64,000 nt of DNA, from positions 372,001 through 436,000 of the forward strand of contig NZ_CP041356.1 of NCBI RefSeq assembly GCF_006965445.1, written 5' to 3'. Source of the stretch: Lactococcus protaetiae (GTDB lineage Bacteria > Bacillota > Bacilli > Lactobacillales > Streptococcaceae). A program made the translations under genes and the position numbers. Under the pieces are notes generated by a model. The model saw only the letters and a program-made list of their open reading frames with translations, was not told the DNA's origin and did no database searches. Of the stretch, positions 19,848 through 26,869 are shown in pieces. Each line of letters begins with the position of its first letter. Position 1 is the stretch's first letter.

Positions 19848-20044
19848 ACAATTTTAGTACCCAAAATTTCCTCAACAATTTCAAGCGGTACAGTTCCCAA
19901 GCGCTTGTTATCATAAAAAGCAAAGCCCTTGTTTACCATGATTTGCTTAGCTTGTTTAATCACACTTCGAGAAGCTCCCACCGTATAACCTAGCGCTACT
20001 AAATCTTTGTACTGTACGACCGCTGGTGCTACTTTTTTCTTCAT
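19844..20044 (-). CDS. xis: Excisionase-like DNA-binding protein (Xis, DUF3173 type)
   Basis: 66 aa with a winged-HTH plan: a helix LVALGYTVGASRSVIKQAKQIM and a wing region GFAFYDNKRLGTVPLEIVEEIL. Proteins of this kind accompany Tn916-type integrases and direct excision. The stop overlaps the int start codon (ATGA), so they are expressed together. Confidence 0.75.
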   Translation of the reverse strand: MKKKVAPAVVQYKDLVALGYTVGASRSVIKQAKQIMVNKGFAFYDNKRLGTVPLEIVEEILGTKIV

Positions 20045-20061
20045 CAGTTCTTCCTTTCTAC

Positions 20062-20316
20062 TTATTCGCTAAAATCTAATGTGACGGTTCGTTCACTTCC
20101 ACAATGTTCGCAATAGATTGGAAAAGTTCCAAAGCTTAGTCCCTTAATGTATTCTTCACGTACAAGGGTTGTAATATCCGTGGTTTTTAGACAGTTCCCG
20201 CAGAGCATACCATGACGATTTGACATTACTTCTTGCTTCAGTGCTTTATTTTGTTTAAATTTTTTAATCACACCGTCAAAATCTGGTTTAACTTTTCTAC
20301 TTTGTTCTGTAATCAT
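20062..20316 (-). CDS. Small zinc-ribbon protein, 84 aa
   Basis: Two pairs of cysteines, CGNC (after MLC) and YCEHCG, about 30 residues apart, form a likely zinc ribbon. The N-terminal half is basic and helical. It lies 17 bases upstream of xis in the same transcript. Probably binds nucleic acid; no named family recognised. Confidence 0.6.
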   Translation of the reverse strand: MITEQSRKVKPDFDGVIKKFKQNKALKQEVMSNRHGMLCGNCLKTTDITTLVREEYIKGLSFGTFPIYCEHCGSERTVTLDFSE

Positions 20317-20338
20317 TTTCTTTTCCTCGTTTTCTCTC

Positions 20339-20707
20339 CTAAATTATCCCTTGTTGGCTAGCTTCAATAAAAGCGTGTGTCATTGTAATTTTATGCTTAA
20401 TACAAAAGCCATAACAAAATCGAATGAGTTCGTTATTTTGTAAAAAATCTACAAGGGTTTCAAATTCTTCATCAAGTTGCTTTTGTTGTAAATTTAGCTC
20501 AATATCTTGTATCCAGCGATTTATCGGTTTTGTTCTATTCAAAGGGATAATATCTACAATAAAACGATAGGCTTGACGTTTAATTACAACATCAAAATCA
20601 TTATCCACTTTAAAAACACAGAGTTTCCCCCTTTTTCGCTGTGGTCGGAGATTTTCTAAGTTTTTTAAAGGAGTTTCAAATTGTCTATGAATGGTATCGT
20701 TAATCAT
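20339..20707 (-). CDS. Hypothetical IME protein, 122 aa
   Basis: I place the start at ATG 20707 (MINDTIHRQ), 4 bases after GGGAGAAG. The protein has a basic segment (RPQRKRGKLCVFKV) and several beta-like stretches. It overlaps the upstream gene by 8 bases. Not recognised; likely belongs to replication or transfer functions of the small element. Confidence 0.55.
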   Translation of the reverse strand: MINDTIHRQFETPLKNLENLRPQRKRGKLCVFKVDNDFDVVIKRQAYRFIVDIIPLNRTKPINRWIQDIELNLQQKQLDEEFETLVDFLQNNELIRFCYGFCIKHKITMTHAFIEASQQGII

Positions 20708-20987
20708 TTTCTTCTCCCTCATGGCTTACAAGTATTTCAACATCTCCAATACGAGTAAGTTTGCTTGTGTTTTTTCCCCAAGTTTTTGACTTTGAAAAAT
20801 CTCCCAATTTCTTTAAAAATGCAAAGCTATCAATTACTGGTACAATTCCAGCATTTCCGCCGTCTTCATCAGTGACCCAATTCCCTAACACCTCTTTTTC
20901 GAGTTCAAAGTATTGTTGCGCATTGATGAACCCTTTGTTCACCGCCTCTTTAGAAATCATTGTCGCTATCTCTAAGGGAATGGACAC
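20700..20987 (-). CDS. Hypothetical IME protein, 95 aa
   Basis: The likely start is GTG at 20987 (VSIPLEIATMISKEA), with GGGAGGG 5-6 bases upstream; an ATG at 21011 lies before that ribosome site and is less likely. Soluble, mixed alpha/beta, acidic C-terminus. It follows the rep gene. Function unknown. Confidence 0.5.
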   Translation of the reverse strand: MSIPLEIATMISKEAVNKGFINAQQYFELEKEVLGNWVTDEDGGNAGIVPVIDSFAFLKKLGDFSKSKTWGKNTSKLTRIGDVEILVSHEGEEND

Positions 20988-21050
20988 CCAACCCTCCCAA
21001 TAAACAAACATTCCGCTAACGTTAAAACTGGCTCTACTTTTTTCATTTTT

Positions 21051-22385
21051 TTAATCCTCAATTTCTTTTATTTTTTCTTTAAGAAAGGCAAAGTCTTTCT
21101 CTGTTTTAATCATTGTTTCAGCCCCTATCACTTCAAGTGCTTTTAAGGCTGCCTTTGCGATTTCATCACTTCCCTTACGGACATCTTCACAATCAATGAT
21201 AGCGACTGTAAAACGTTCATACGTTCGCTCGTCCAGCTTTTTAATTTCATATCGTGCTTGATACCGTCCTGTTTTCGTACAGACAATTTCCCAAGGCAAT
21301 CGGCGCATAATTTCACGACGTTTAAGCTGTCTTTTCTCAAAATCATCACTCTCATCAAATTTTGGAAGTAAGGCTGTTACAAATTCATCATAAGATTCTG
21401 TCGCTGTAATGAATAGAAACAAGGCGAGCCAATACTTATCAAAATTTCTTGAATTCACCGCCGTAAACTCAAAGCGATCCGCTAGTCCTAAAAATTCTTT
21501 ATTATCTAAAGCTTTCCCCTCGGCTTCATTCATAATAGAGGCTATCTCTCCTTCGTACATTCCTGCGAAATCATAGGTTTTACCTTTGCCATGAGGGGGA
21601 ATTTTATGCACACGGTCAGTTAAAGCATATGCCATAGCAGCCATTAATTGAGATTTTCCTACTCCGGTTTCTTTAGACCATGCAAAGACCGTTGTTAATT
21701 CTCTTCCGTGCCGTTCAAAGTCTCGTGCTTTATAATACAGATATTCTTTATAGTCATCTTCAAATCTTTTTTTATAGGTGTGCCAGTATTTTTCGCCTCG
21801 TATTGCTCCATACATTTCTTTTAACGCTTGATGAGCTTCACGCCAATATCTTCCGTTTTGAATATCCACATCTAATGAAGCGATAAACTCATCTAAATTA
21901 GCTTGCTCTTGCTTTTTATCTGTGGTATGCTTTATTAGTTCTGTATAGTCACAGTTTATCGTTTGAACTTCATCAACATTATATTGATATTTTCCGTCGT
22001 CCATGGCTTGACTTGTTCGGTGGGTTAAGTATCTTGCGACTGAACTTTTAGCTCTTACTGGTTTACAATTCTCTTTACGAGTTATTCCAAAATCTTTCAT
22101 CAAAGAATTTTGATACCTTGCGTTTTTAAACATAAACAAGATATGGCAATGTAACGGTTTTGGCATACCATCTTTCAAAATATCTTTACTGTGAAATATC
22201 CAAGCCACGCTATCTCGTTCAGAAATGATAGATTTAATCCGTTGTGTCAAACCATTTTTCCACTCCTCTTGACTAACATTTGAAACCTGTAAACCCTCAC
22301 TGTTATGCGTTTCATAGTAATAATTTACTTGAATAAACCAATTTCTACCTCTTAGGTTTTCATCATCTTTTACCTCATTTTCCAC
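21051..22385 (-). CDS. HUH endonuclease plus SF3 helicase replication initiator (CRESS-like Rep)
   Basis: About 445 aa. Residues 15-150 form a Rep_2-type HUH domain with KPLHCHILFMF (metal-binding His-x-His) and SSVARYLTH (likely catalytic Tyr motif). The second half is a superfamily 3 helicase with Walker A TGVGKSQ, Walker B-like ASIMNEAEG and motif C-like LFLFITATES. I choose the GTG start at 22385 because AGAGGA lies 6 bases upstream and an operator-like inverted repeat lies just before it. It starts rolling-circle replication of the excised element and may also act as a relaxase. The architecture matches Reps related to CRESS-DNA viruses. Confidence 0.8.
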   Translation of the reverse strand: MENEVKDDENLRGRNWFIQVNYYYETHNSEGLQVSNVSQEEWKNGLTQRIKSIISERDSVAWIFHSKDILKDGMPKPLHCHILFMFKNARYQNSLMKDFGITRKENCKPVRAKSSVARYLTHRTSQAMDDGKYQYNVDEVQTINCDYTELIKHTTDKKQEQANLDEFIASLDVDIQNGRYWREAHQALKEMYGAIRGEKYWHTYKKRFEDDYKEYLYYKARDFERHGRELTTVFAWSKETGVGKSQLMAAMAYALTDRVHKIPPHGKGKTYDFAGMYEGEIASIMNEAEGKALDNKEFLGLADRFEFTAVNSRNFDKYWLALFLFITATESYDEFVTALLPKFDESDDFEKRQLKRREIMRRLPWEIVCTKTGRYQARYEIKKLDERTYERFTVAIIDCEDVRKGSDEIAKAALKALEVIGAETMIKTEKDFAFLKEKIKEIED

Positions 22386-22408
22386 GTTTTTCCTCTCTTT
22401 TTTGCCTT

Positions 22409-22450
22409 TTTTGACACAAATTGACCCTATTTTTACCCCTTGTGTCAAAA
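22409..22450. promoter_or_regulatory. Inverted repeat upstream of rep (possible operator)
   Basis: The arms TTTTGACACAA (22409-22419) and TTGTGTCAAAA (22440-22450) are perfect, 20 bases apart. A third related half-site TTTTGACACA occurs near 22535. Located 24 bases before the chosen rep start, it could be an autoregulatory or Rep-binding site. Confidence 0.5.
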
Positions 22451-22487
22451 TTTCTCAATTTTTTTCTTTCTTTTCCTGTGCCTTTCA

Positions 22488-22518
22488 GGCAGACCCAGAC
22501 GGAGTTTATGGGTCTGCC
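22488..22518. other. Candidate double-strand origin hairpin of the rolling-circle Rep
   Basis: A perfect 10-bp stem, GGCAGACCCA and TGGGTCTGCC, carries an 11-base loop GACGGAGTTTA. A stem with an exposed loop just upstream of rep is the usual form of an HUH nick site. The exact nick base is not visible. Confidence 0.55.
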
Positions 22519-22613
22519 AGTACACAATAATCACTTTTGACACATGACACAAGCACATCTACAGCAAACTTAAAAAAAGCCCCTTTGTTCATACAATTTA
22601 ATCTATTTCTAAC

Positions 22614-22740
22614 AAAATAAAAGCTGTCTTCTATCGAGAGTGCCTTGTTAGCGGAGCTTCTGTTCACTCGCCCGTGACGCCTTTGGGGCGCTAGGCGAGT
22701 GACCCAGACCACAACGCCCTCTCTGAAACAGCTTTTATTT
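22614..22740. other. Large nested dyad, candidate single-strand origin or IME oriT
   Basis: Outer arms AAATAAAAGCTGT (22615-22627) and ACAGCTTTTATTT (22728-22740) are perfect; an inner perfect stem TCACTCGCC (22664-22672) with GGCGAGTGA (22694-22702) sits inside. The minus strand also holds CCGCTAACAAGG, sharing GCTAAC with known oriT nick regions of this superfamily. No gene is credible here. Confidence 0.5.
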
Positions 22741-22741
22741 G

Positions 22742-23092
22742 TTAGTCCACCTTTTTATTCAAAGCTAAGTTGATTTTATCTGCTTTTCCTGAAAGCAAGA
22801 GTTCTACAAACTCACTACCTTTTGACGTACGAGCATAGAAACTAACGTCCAAGTGTTCAAATTTCACTGTTTTAGTTCCAGCCGCCATCACATCAGCATT
22901 TGTAAAAAGGGGATTATCTCCTGGAACTTTTACAAATACTTTTTCAAAACGAAGTCGAGGAAGAACAATTTCGTACTGCCAACCCAAGTGTGCTCTATCA
23001 TTGTTAAAGTCCGTCCATTCTTTAACCTGTGTCACTTGATATTCGTTTTCTTGCCAGTTGTTCAGTGTTAAATCTGTTGTTTTTAATGCCAT
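22742..23092 (-). CDS. Hypothetical IME protein, 116 aa
   Basis: Beta-rich soluble protein (QYEIVLPRLRFEKVFVKVPGDN in the middle), no membrane segment. It ends just before the large dyad and the rep gene. It may be an ssDNA-binding or YdcP-like accessory, but I cannot confirm the family. Confidence 0.55.
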   Translation of the reverse strand: MALKTTDLTLNNWQENEYQVTQVKEWTDFNNDRAHLGWQYEIVLPRLRFEKVFVKVPGDNPLFTNADVMAAGTKTVKFEHLDVSFYARTSKGSEFVELLLSGKADKINLALNKKVD

Positions 23093-23102
23093 AATATTAA
23101 TC

Positions 23103-23561
23103 TCATTTCTTTTTAAATTTATTTATTATCCCTTTGTTTTCAAGGGGTTCAAGTCGTTTTGTTAGGTCACTTATTTTTTCTTTCAGAGTGTCAAGTTCAC
23201 TCTCTTGGCTTTGTATCCTTTTAGAAAGGGCAACGATTTGCGCACGTAATGCCATATCTTTTCGGTCTAGTCGGTCAAAATCACTTTTTTCCTTTTGTAA
23301 TTCTTCGACTTCTTTATTACCGAAGACTTCATGAATTGCTTCAACTTTATTTTTTCCAGTTTTTAGCAATCTATCAAGCTCCTTAAAGCATTTCACATCT
23401 AAATCTGTAAAATTATAAGTTGTTCGATTTTTCCGTCCTCGACCATTTCTTACCCGGACACGTTGAAAGTCATTTCCTGAAATCCGTGCAATTTCTCCCC
23501 GCCATTTACGCACCGTATTATAGGGGCGGTCAATTGCTTCAGCAAGTTCTCTATAATTCAT
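23103..23561 (-). CDS. HTH protein with C-terminal coiled coil, 152 aa
   Basis: The start chosen is ATG 23561 (MNYRELAEAIDRPYNTVRKW), which begins directly with a helix-turn-helix; an upstream in-frame start overlaps the previous gene more. Residues about 85-150 form a coiled coil (LRAQIVALSKRIQSQESELD). Such MerR-like plasmid proteins often control partition or copy number. It overlaps the upstream gene by 11 bases. Confidence 0.6.
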   Translation of the reverse strand: MNYRELAEAIDRPYNTVRKWRGEIARISGNDFQRVRVRNGRGRKNRTTYNFTDLDVKCFKELDRLLKTGKNKVEAIHEVFGNKEVEELQKEKSDFDRLDRKDMALRAQIVALSKRIQSQESELDTLKEKISDLTKRLEPLENKGIINKFKKK

Positions 23562-23883
23562 TGACTTCTTTTTTAGTGTCGGCTTCAGGATGAACCTCTC
23601 CACTCTCACGAAACTTTTTTAATCGCAATCCCTCCTTATAGCTATCAATGGACTGATAAATTTTGTCATTAACTCTACTTTGTTCAAGTCCAAACTCACC
23701 CCCTTTTTCAAGAAGTGTCGTTGCATAAGAACTTGTCATTTCACATAGTCCAGAAAATAAGTCCTTCATATTGCTTTGATTATTATAAAACTCACTATCC
23801 AATGTTTGACCGACTAGCATTACTGTCGCAATGGTATTCATACCACCAAGTAAATCCTCTAAATCAAAATCTCTATCTGCCAT
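23551..23883 (-). CDS. Hypothetical IME protein, 110 aa
   Basis: Acidic N-terminus (MADRDFDLEDLLGGMN) then helices. It is the first gene of the leftward IME operon, divergent from the repressor, so it is likely an early, repressor-controlled gene. No family recognised. Confidence 0.55.
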   Translation of the reverse strand: MADRDFDLEDLLGGMNTIATVMLVGQTLDSEFYNNQSNMKDLFSGLCEMTSSYATTLLEKGGEFGLEQSRVNDKIYQSIDSYKEGLRLKKFRESGEVHPEADTKKEVNEL

Positions 23884-23931
23884 TTTATTTTTTTCCCTTT
23901 CGTGCTATAATTGATTGATGTTATAGTTATA

Positions 23932-23960
23932 CAATTAAATGCTTTTTGAGCATTTAATTG
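23932..23960. promoter_or_regulatory. Perfect 12-bp inverted repeat in the divergent control region
   Basis: CAATTAAATGCT and AGCATTTAATTG with a 5-base spacer. It lies between the leftward operon and the repressor gene, so it is a strong operator candidate; a bidirectional terminator is less likely because no T tract follows. Confidence 0.5.
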
Positions 23961-24030
23961 TTGTTTTCATCGTTTACTTTCAGTAAGCAACACCTCCTTT
24001 ACATTTACTAAAATAAATCAAATTAACCAA

Positions 24031-24077
24031 ACACTCTCAAACGAATGTATTTATATAATACTCTCATTTGAGCGTGT
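24031..24077. promoter_or_regulatory. Repressor promoter with flanking operator half-sites
   Basis: A TATAAT box at 24054-24059 is flanked by ACACTCTCAAA (24031-24041) and TTTGAGCGTGT (24067-24077), inverted relative to each other. This looks like an autoregulated CI-type promoter. The start codon is close, so the mRNA leader is very short. Confidence 0.5.
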
Positions 24078-24092
24078 TGTCAAGTGAGAACT

Positions 24093-24392
24093 ATGTTAAA
24101 AGACAGATTAAAAACGCTAAGACATGAAAAACGACTAACACAAAAAGAAGTAGCTGATAAGCTAGGTACGAGTTACCAAACCTACCAACAGTGGGAGCGA
24201 GGTGTCAGAACCCCTAAAATAGCGAGCTTAAACCAATTAGCTGAAATTTTTAACGTTAGTACTGACTACCTTGCAGGGCGAGATGATAGTCTTGATGAAC
24301 TTTTCAATATCATCAGAGAAAACAATCCCACAGGGGAAGACAAACAAGCATTAATACAATTAATAGATTCTTATTTTAAAAATAGAGAATAA
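24093..24392 (+). CDS. XRE-family (CI-like) repressor of the nested element
   Basis: 99 aa. An XRE domain covers residues 1-60 (MLKDRLKTLRHEKRLTQKEV, ending YLAGR) and a short C-terminal helical tail follows (EDKQALIQLIDSYF) for dimerisation. I start at ATG 24093; a GTG at 24084 is in frame but has no ribosome site. It is the only plus-strand gene of the block and divergent from the replication operon, the typical place of a copy or excision repressor. Confidence 0.8.
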   Translation: MLKDRLKTLRHEKRLTQKEVADKLGTSYQTYQQWERGVRTPKIASLNQLAEIFNVSTDYLAGRDDSLDELFNIIRENNPTGEDKQALIQLIDSYFKNRE

Positions 24393-24442
24393 CCTACATT
24401 TTCGAGCCTTTGGCTCGACCCTTATCGCAGGGGCGAGAATAC

Positions 24443-24479
24443 AAAAAGCACCATAAGTTTATAACTTATGGTGTTTTTT
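24443..24479. terminator. Bidirectional terminator between repressor and toxin cassette
   Basis: CACCATAAGTT and AACTTATGGTG form an 11-bp stem with T-rich tracts on both sides, between convergent genes. Confidence 0.85.
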
Positions 24480-24514
24480 GTATGAATTATTTTATTATTA
24501 CATCTGTACCCTAT

Positions 24515-24769
24515 TTAAAAGCGGATAGCTATTGAATTGTCAAATCCCTCTTTGATTTTATCTGCTCCCTTTCCACTTGCACCTGTTTCAAAATCTTCTT
24601 TCAAGTGCTGGAGTTTATTTTTACTAGTGTTCAAAATATTGTCCATTTCTTGCTTAAATTTTTGTTCACAAATGCTACGGTCATGTTCTACACGTGGGGG
24701 CATTAAACGTCTAACATTCTCTAACCCTCGTTCATACTGTATCTGATTACCGTCTATTCCAAAAATCAT
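24515..24769 (-). CDS. Small helical partner protein of the TslA-like lipase
   Basis: 84 aa, helical throughout (CEQKFKQEMDNILNTSKNKL), no signal or membrane segment. It follows the lipase gene with a 2-base gap. T7SS lipase toxins of the TslA type work with small helical WXG-like partners (TlaA, TlaB); size, fold and position fit this. Direct homology is not demonstrable here. Confidence 0.55.
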   Translation of the reverse strand: MIFGIDGNQIQYERGLENVRRLMPPRVEHDRSICEQKFKQEMDNILNTSKNKLQHLKEDFETGASGKGADKIKEGFDNSIAIRF

Positions 24770-24771
24770 TA

Positions 24772-26016
24772 TTAAACTCCTCTAAACATTGTGGCTAGTT
24801 CTTTATCTCGGCTAATATGGTTTTCTGCAAATTTTTGCATGGCTTCAACAACTTTTTCTTGTTGTTCGAAATACTTATCAATTTTTTTGAGTGCCTTTTT
24901 ATATTTATCACTCTCATAAATTCGCTTAGAGCCTACCAGAGAGAGATAAATATTTTTTGCTTCAAAGTAACCTATCACACTTCCACAAGCTCCTACGATT
25001 TTATATATCATTTCTTCTTCTTGATTTTTAGCCTCATTTTTTAAACGATTAATTTTACTTATGGCTTCTTCTTTTTGGACAAAAATTTCTGCGTGCATAG
25101 TTTGAGCTGTCGCAAGAACCAGCTCCGTTTCTACAAAAACTTTTTGAATACCTGATAAACCACCTGAACTCAATTGCTTTTTAAAGCCACTAATCAACTC
25201 ATAACCGTTCTTAATTTGAGTCTTTTCAAATTTTTTTGCTTCACTTTTAGAAACTTTAACTTTTCCGTCAATGCCGTAATAATTTCCTTTTCCGTCAATC
25301 AAATAGCCCAGAGAATCAAATTTCCATGCAGTAATTGCGTGATAATTTAAAGGATTTATCCCTAAGTTGCCGTAGTTTACGACAACCTCTGCGCCTGTCC
25401 CCCCATGCCAGCCTAAATAAAGGTCTATAAATAATTGACCGCTCTTAAAACGACCGATAGCATCTCCCCCTTGACCAATGACATCATCTTTATTAAGAAA
25501 ATTAGTCAGCTTATTCGGATTTTCTCTCAACCATTTTTTAGCCTGGTCTGATAAAACGCTGTAAGGATCAGGACCGTTAAAAGTTACCGTTTGCCAATGA
25601 TGTTCTGCTCCTTGTGCTAAGGCTAAAAAGCCTCCCAAAGAATGCCCTGTCACAGAAATATTTGATTGAGGATATTTATTAGCGACTGACTGGGCAAAGT
25701 TACTCGCAGATTTTAATTGACCGTCACTAATAGAGTACACTACATTTTTAACATCAGCAAGAATATCTTTCAAATCAGACGAATTTGTACCAGCATAAGC
25801 AATTACAACTTGATTTTTATCTACTTGACCGTTCACTACTGGCGCTACTGCCATAGCTTGAAAACCATTCTTTTTATCGTCTTCTGCTTTTAAAACTTTC
25901 CAAGATGAACCATTCTTCCAAAATGTATCTCCTTTGTGTAAAACAATTCCTACTGCAGATGCATCAACTTGATAAGCTTCTTGTGCTAAACCATTATAAT
26001 CTTGTGCTGTTGTCAT
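24772..26016 (-). CDS. Lipase-type T7SS effector, TslA-like (N-terminal lipase, C-terminal helical LXG-like region)
   Basis: 414 aa. Residues 1-270 form an alpha/beta hydrolase with GHSLGG (124-129, Ser126 as nucleophile) and the class 3 lipase-like start YNGLAQEAYQVD. Residues about 280-414 are long helices (LSSGGLSGIQKVFVETELVL and onward), the reversed layout described for Staphylococcus aureus TslA, where the LXG-like part is C-terminal. No signal peptide, as expected for T7SS export. The gene overlaps the upstream immunity-like gene by 4 bases. Substrate is likely membrane phospholipid. Confidence 0.7.
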   Translation of the reverse strand: MTTAQDYNGLAQEAYQVDASAVGIVLHKGDTFWKNGSSWKVLKAEDDKKNGFQAMAVAPVVNGQVDKNQVVIAYAGTNSSDLKDILADVKNVVYSISDGQLKSASNFAQSVANKYPQSNISVTGHSLGGFLALAQGAEHHWQTVTFNGPDPYSVLSDQAKKWLRENPNKLTNFLNKDDVIGQGGDAIGRFKSGQLFIDLYLGWHGGTGAEVVVNYGNLGINPLNYHAITAWKFDSLGYLIDGKGNYYGIDGKVKVSKSEAKKFEKTQIKNGYELISGFKKQLSSGGLSGIQKVFVETELVLATAQTMHAEIFVQKEEAISKINRLKNEAKNQEEEMIYKIVGACGSVIGYFEAKNIYLSLVGSKRIYESDKYKKALKKIDKYFEQQEKVVEAMQKFAENHISRDKELATMFRGV

Positions 26017-26384
26017 TGAAGTACCTCACTTTTCCCATTACTATAAACTACTTCAATTTTATCAGAACCTGTAAATGATGGAAAAGTTGAATCATAGCCA
26101 TCTAAAGCAAAATCTATACCTGTTTTATTTAAGTTCATACGGTATACTTTGCCTTTAACAGTTACACTTGCACCAATGGTCCACGGTAAACCAACCCCTG
26201 AATGTCCACCTTTACCTGTAAAAACAACTTTTGTCGCATTGTAGTCTTGTTTTTTTAAAGCTAAAGCAGCTTCACGTTCGTTTGATAATTCTTTTTGATT
26301 ATCCATGCATTTTTTTCCTCCAACTCCAACTATCAAGACTAAAATAATTAGTCCTAATATGACCCAATTTTTACGCTTTTTCAT
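26013..26384 (-). CDS. Membrane-anchored immunity candidate for the lipase toxin
   Basis: About 123 aa from ATG 26384. One N-terminal membrane helix (about residues 5-22) exposes a beta-rich domain (VVFTGKGGHSGVGLPWTIGA...) outside the cell. Immunity to TslA is provided by a surface lipoprotein (TilA); this protein has a Cys after the helix (GGKKC) but no clean lipobox. Stop and lipase start overlap (ATGA), so toxin and immunity are coupled, immunity being made first. Confidence 0.55.
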   Translation of the reverse strand: MKKRKNWVILGLIILVLIVGVGGKKCMDNQKELSNEREAALALKKQDYNATKVVFTGKGGHSGVGLPWTIGASVTVKGKVYRMNLNKTGIDFALDGYDSTFPSFTGSDKIEVVYSNGKSEVLQ

Positions 26385-26511
26385 ACAGCTATCTCTCAAT
26401 CAATTATTTAATCTGATACCGCACATACTAAGCTTAATTGTATCAAATTTTTCTTTAAAAATAAATTATCGTTACAATATTAAATAATCTTTAAATGAAA
26501 TAATTTAACTT

Positions 26512-26533
26512 TTTTGGTAGCTCATTTGGTAGC
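26512..26533 (+). repeat. Candidate integrase arm sites, right end
   Basis: TTTTGGTAGCT (26512-26522) and TTTGGTAGC (25-33 of the same block) lie 12 bases apart, matching the pair inside the int gene at 18694-18716. Surrounding sequence is not integrase-like, so this is more likely a binding site than a gene remnant. Confidence 0.5.
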
Positions 26534-26630
26534 CAAACAAAATAATACATCAGTTTTTCATGAAAACTAATAAACTAAAATGCCTTTAAATCAACCTTCT
26601 AATATCAAAATAATACGCTCTTAGTCTTAC

Positions 26631-26708
26631 AAACTGGGGTAAACGTGAGGGGGTTAGCACCCCCTCACTTATGCGTTTTGCTCTTCCTCGCACTCCTCAC
26701 TCCAGTTT
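26631..26708. other. oriT: Candidate origin of transfer (oriT) of the ICE
   Basis: A 9-bp GC-rich stem GTGAGGGGG/CCCCCTCAC (26645-26668) carries the loop TTAGCA, reading TGCTAACC on the minus strand. GCTAAC also occurs at the nick region of the ICEBs1 oriT. An outer dyad AAACTGG (26631-26637) with CCAGTTT (26702-26708) encloses it. It directly follows tcpA, the position of oriT in Tn916-type ICEs. Confidence 0.65.
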
Positions 26709-26709
26709 T

Positions 26710-26824
26710 CGAGAGTAGAAAAGGTGCTAGGGTGTCTAGGGCTCGCACTCGCTAAGCGCGCTAACGCGCGCCCCGCTCGTCACTTCACCCTTTCCACTCC
26801 TAGCCCTAATCTTTTCTACTCTCG
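26710..26824. other. Long imperfect hairpin next to oriT, candidate single-strand origin
   Basis: Perfect 14-base end arms CGAGAGTAGAAAAG and CTTTTCTACTCTCG, with further internal pairing CTAGGGCT/AGCCCTAG and a GC-rich centre AGCGCGCTAACGCGCG. Such structures serve as sso for ICEs that replicate by rolling circle. No gene is seen. Confidence 0.5.
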
Positions 26825-26869
26825 CTGTCGTTTCGTCGCCACTCGGGCAAAACGACTGTACCAATCTTT

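Larger units (their letters stand above)
18500..26630. mobile_element. Nested integrative and mobilizable element between oriT and mobT of the ICE
   Basis: This block separates the TcpA-oriT part of the ICE from its relaxase gene, which are adjacent in the Tn916 family. It contains a tyrosine integrase, Xis, a HUH-SF3 Rep, a divergent repressor and a TslA-like toxin cassette. Paired direct repeats TTTTGGTAGCT with a 12-bp period occur in the 3' end of the integrase gene (18694-18716), and the same pair occurs at the other end (26512-26533). IMEs inserted in ICE oriT regions are known in streptococci. The exact core att repeat was not found, so the borders are approximate. Confidence 0.65.

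Noticed and set aside
22506-22712. Minus-strand ORF of 68 aa between rep and the 116-aa gene
   Set aside because: It runs through the nested dyad and hairpin structures, has no ribosome site and biased composition; the region is better read as an origin.
26512-26560. Remnant of a second integrase C-terminus (frame gives LPNELPKK like LPKQLPK of Int)
   Set aside because: Similarity ends at the paired 12-bp repeats; upstream residues are not integrase-like and the frame stops soon. Arm-type binding sites explain it better.
18495-26629. TTAGTCTT at both 18496 and 26621 as the att core repeat
   Set aside because: Only 8 bases in AT-rich DNA, not enough to claim a core; left as undetermined.
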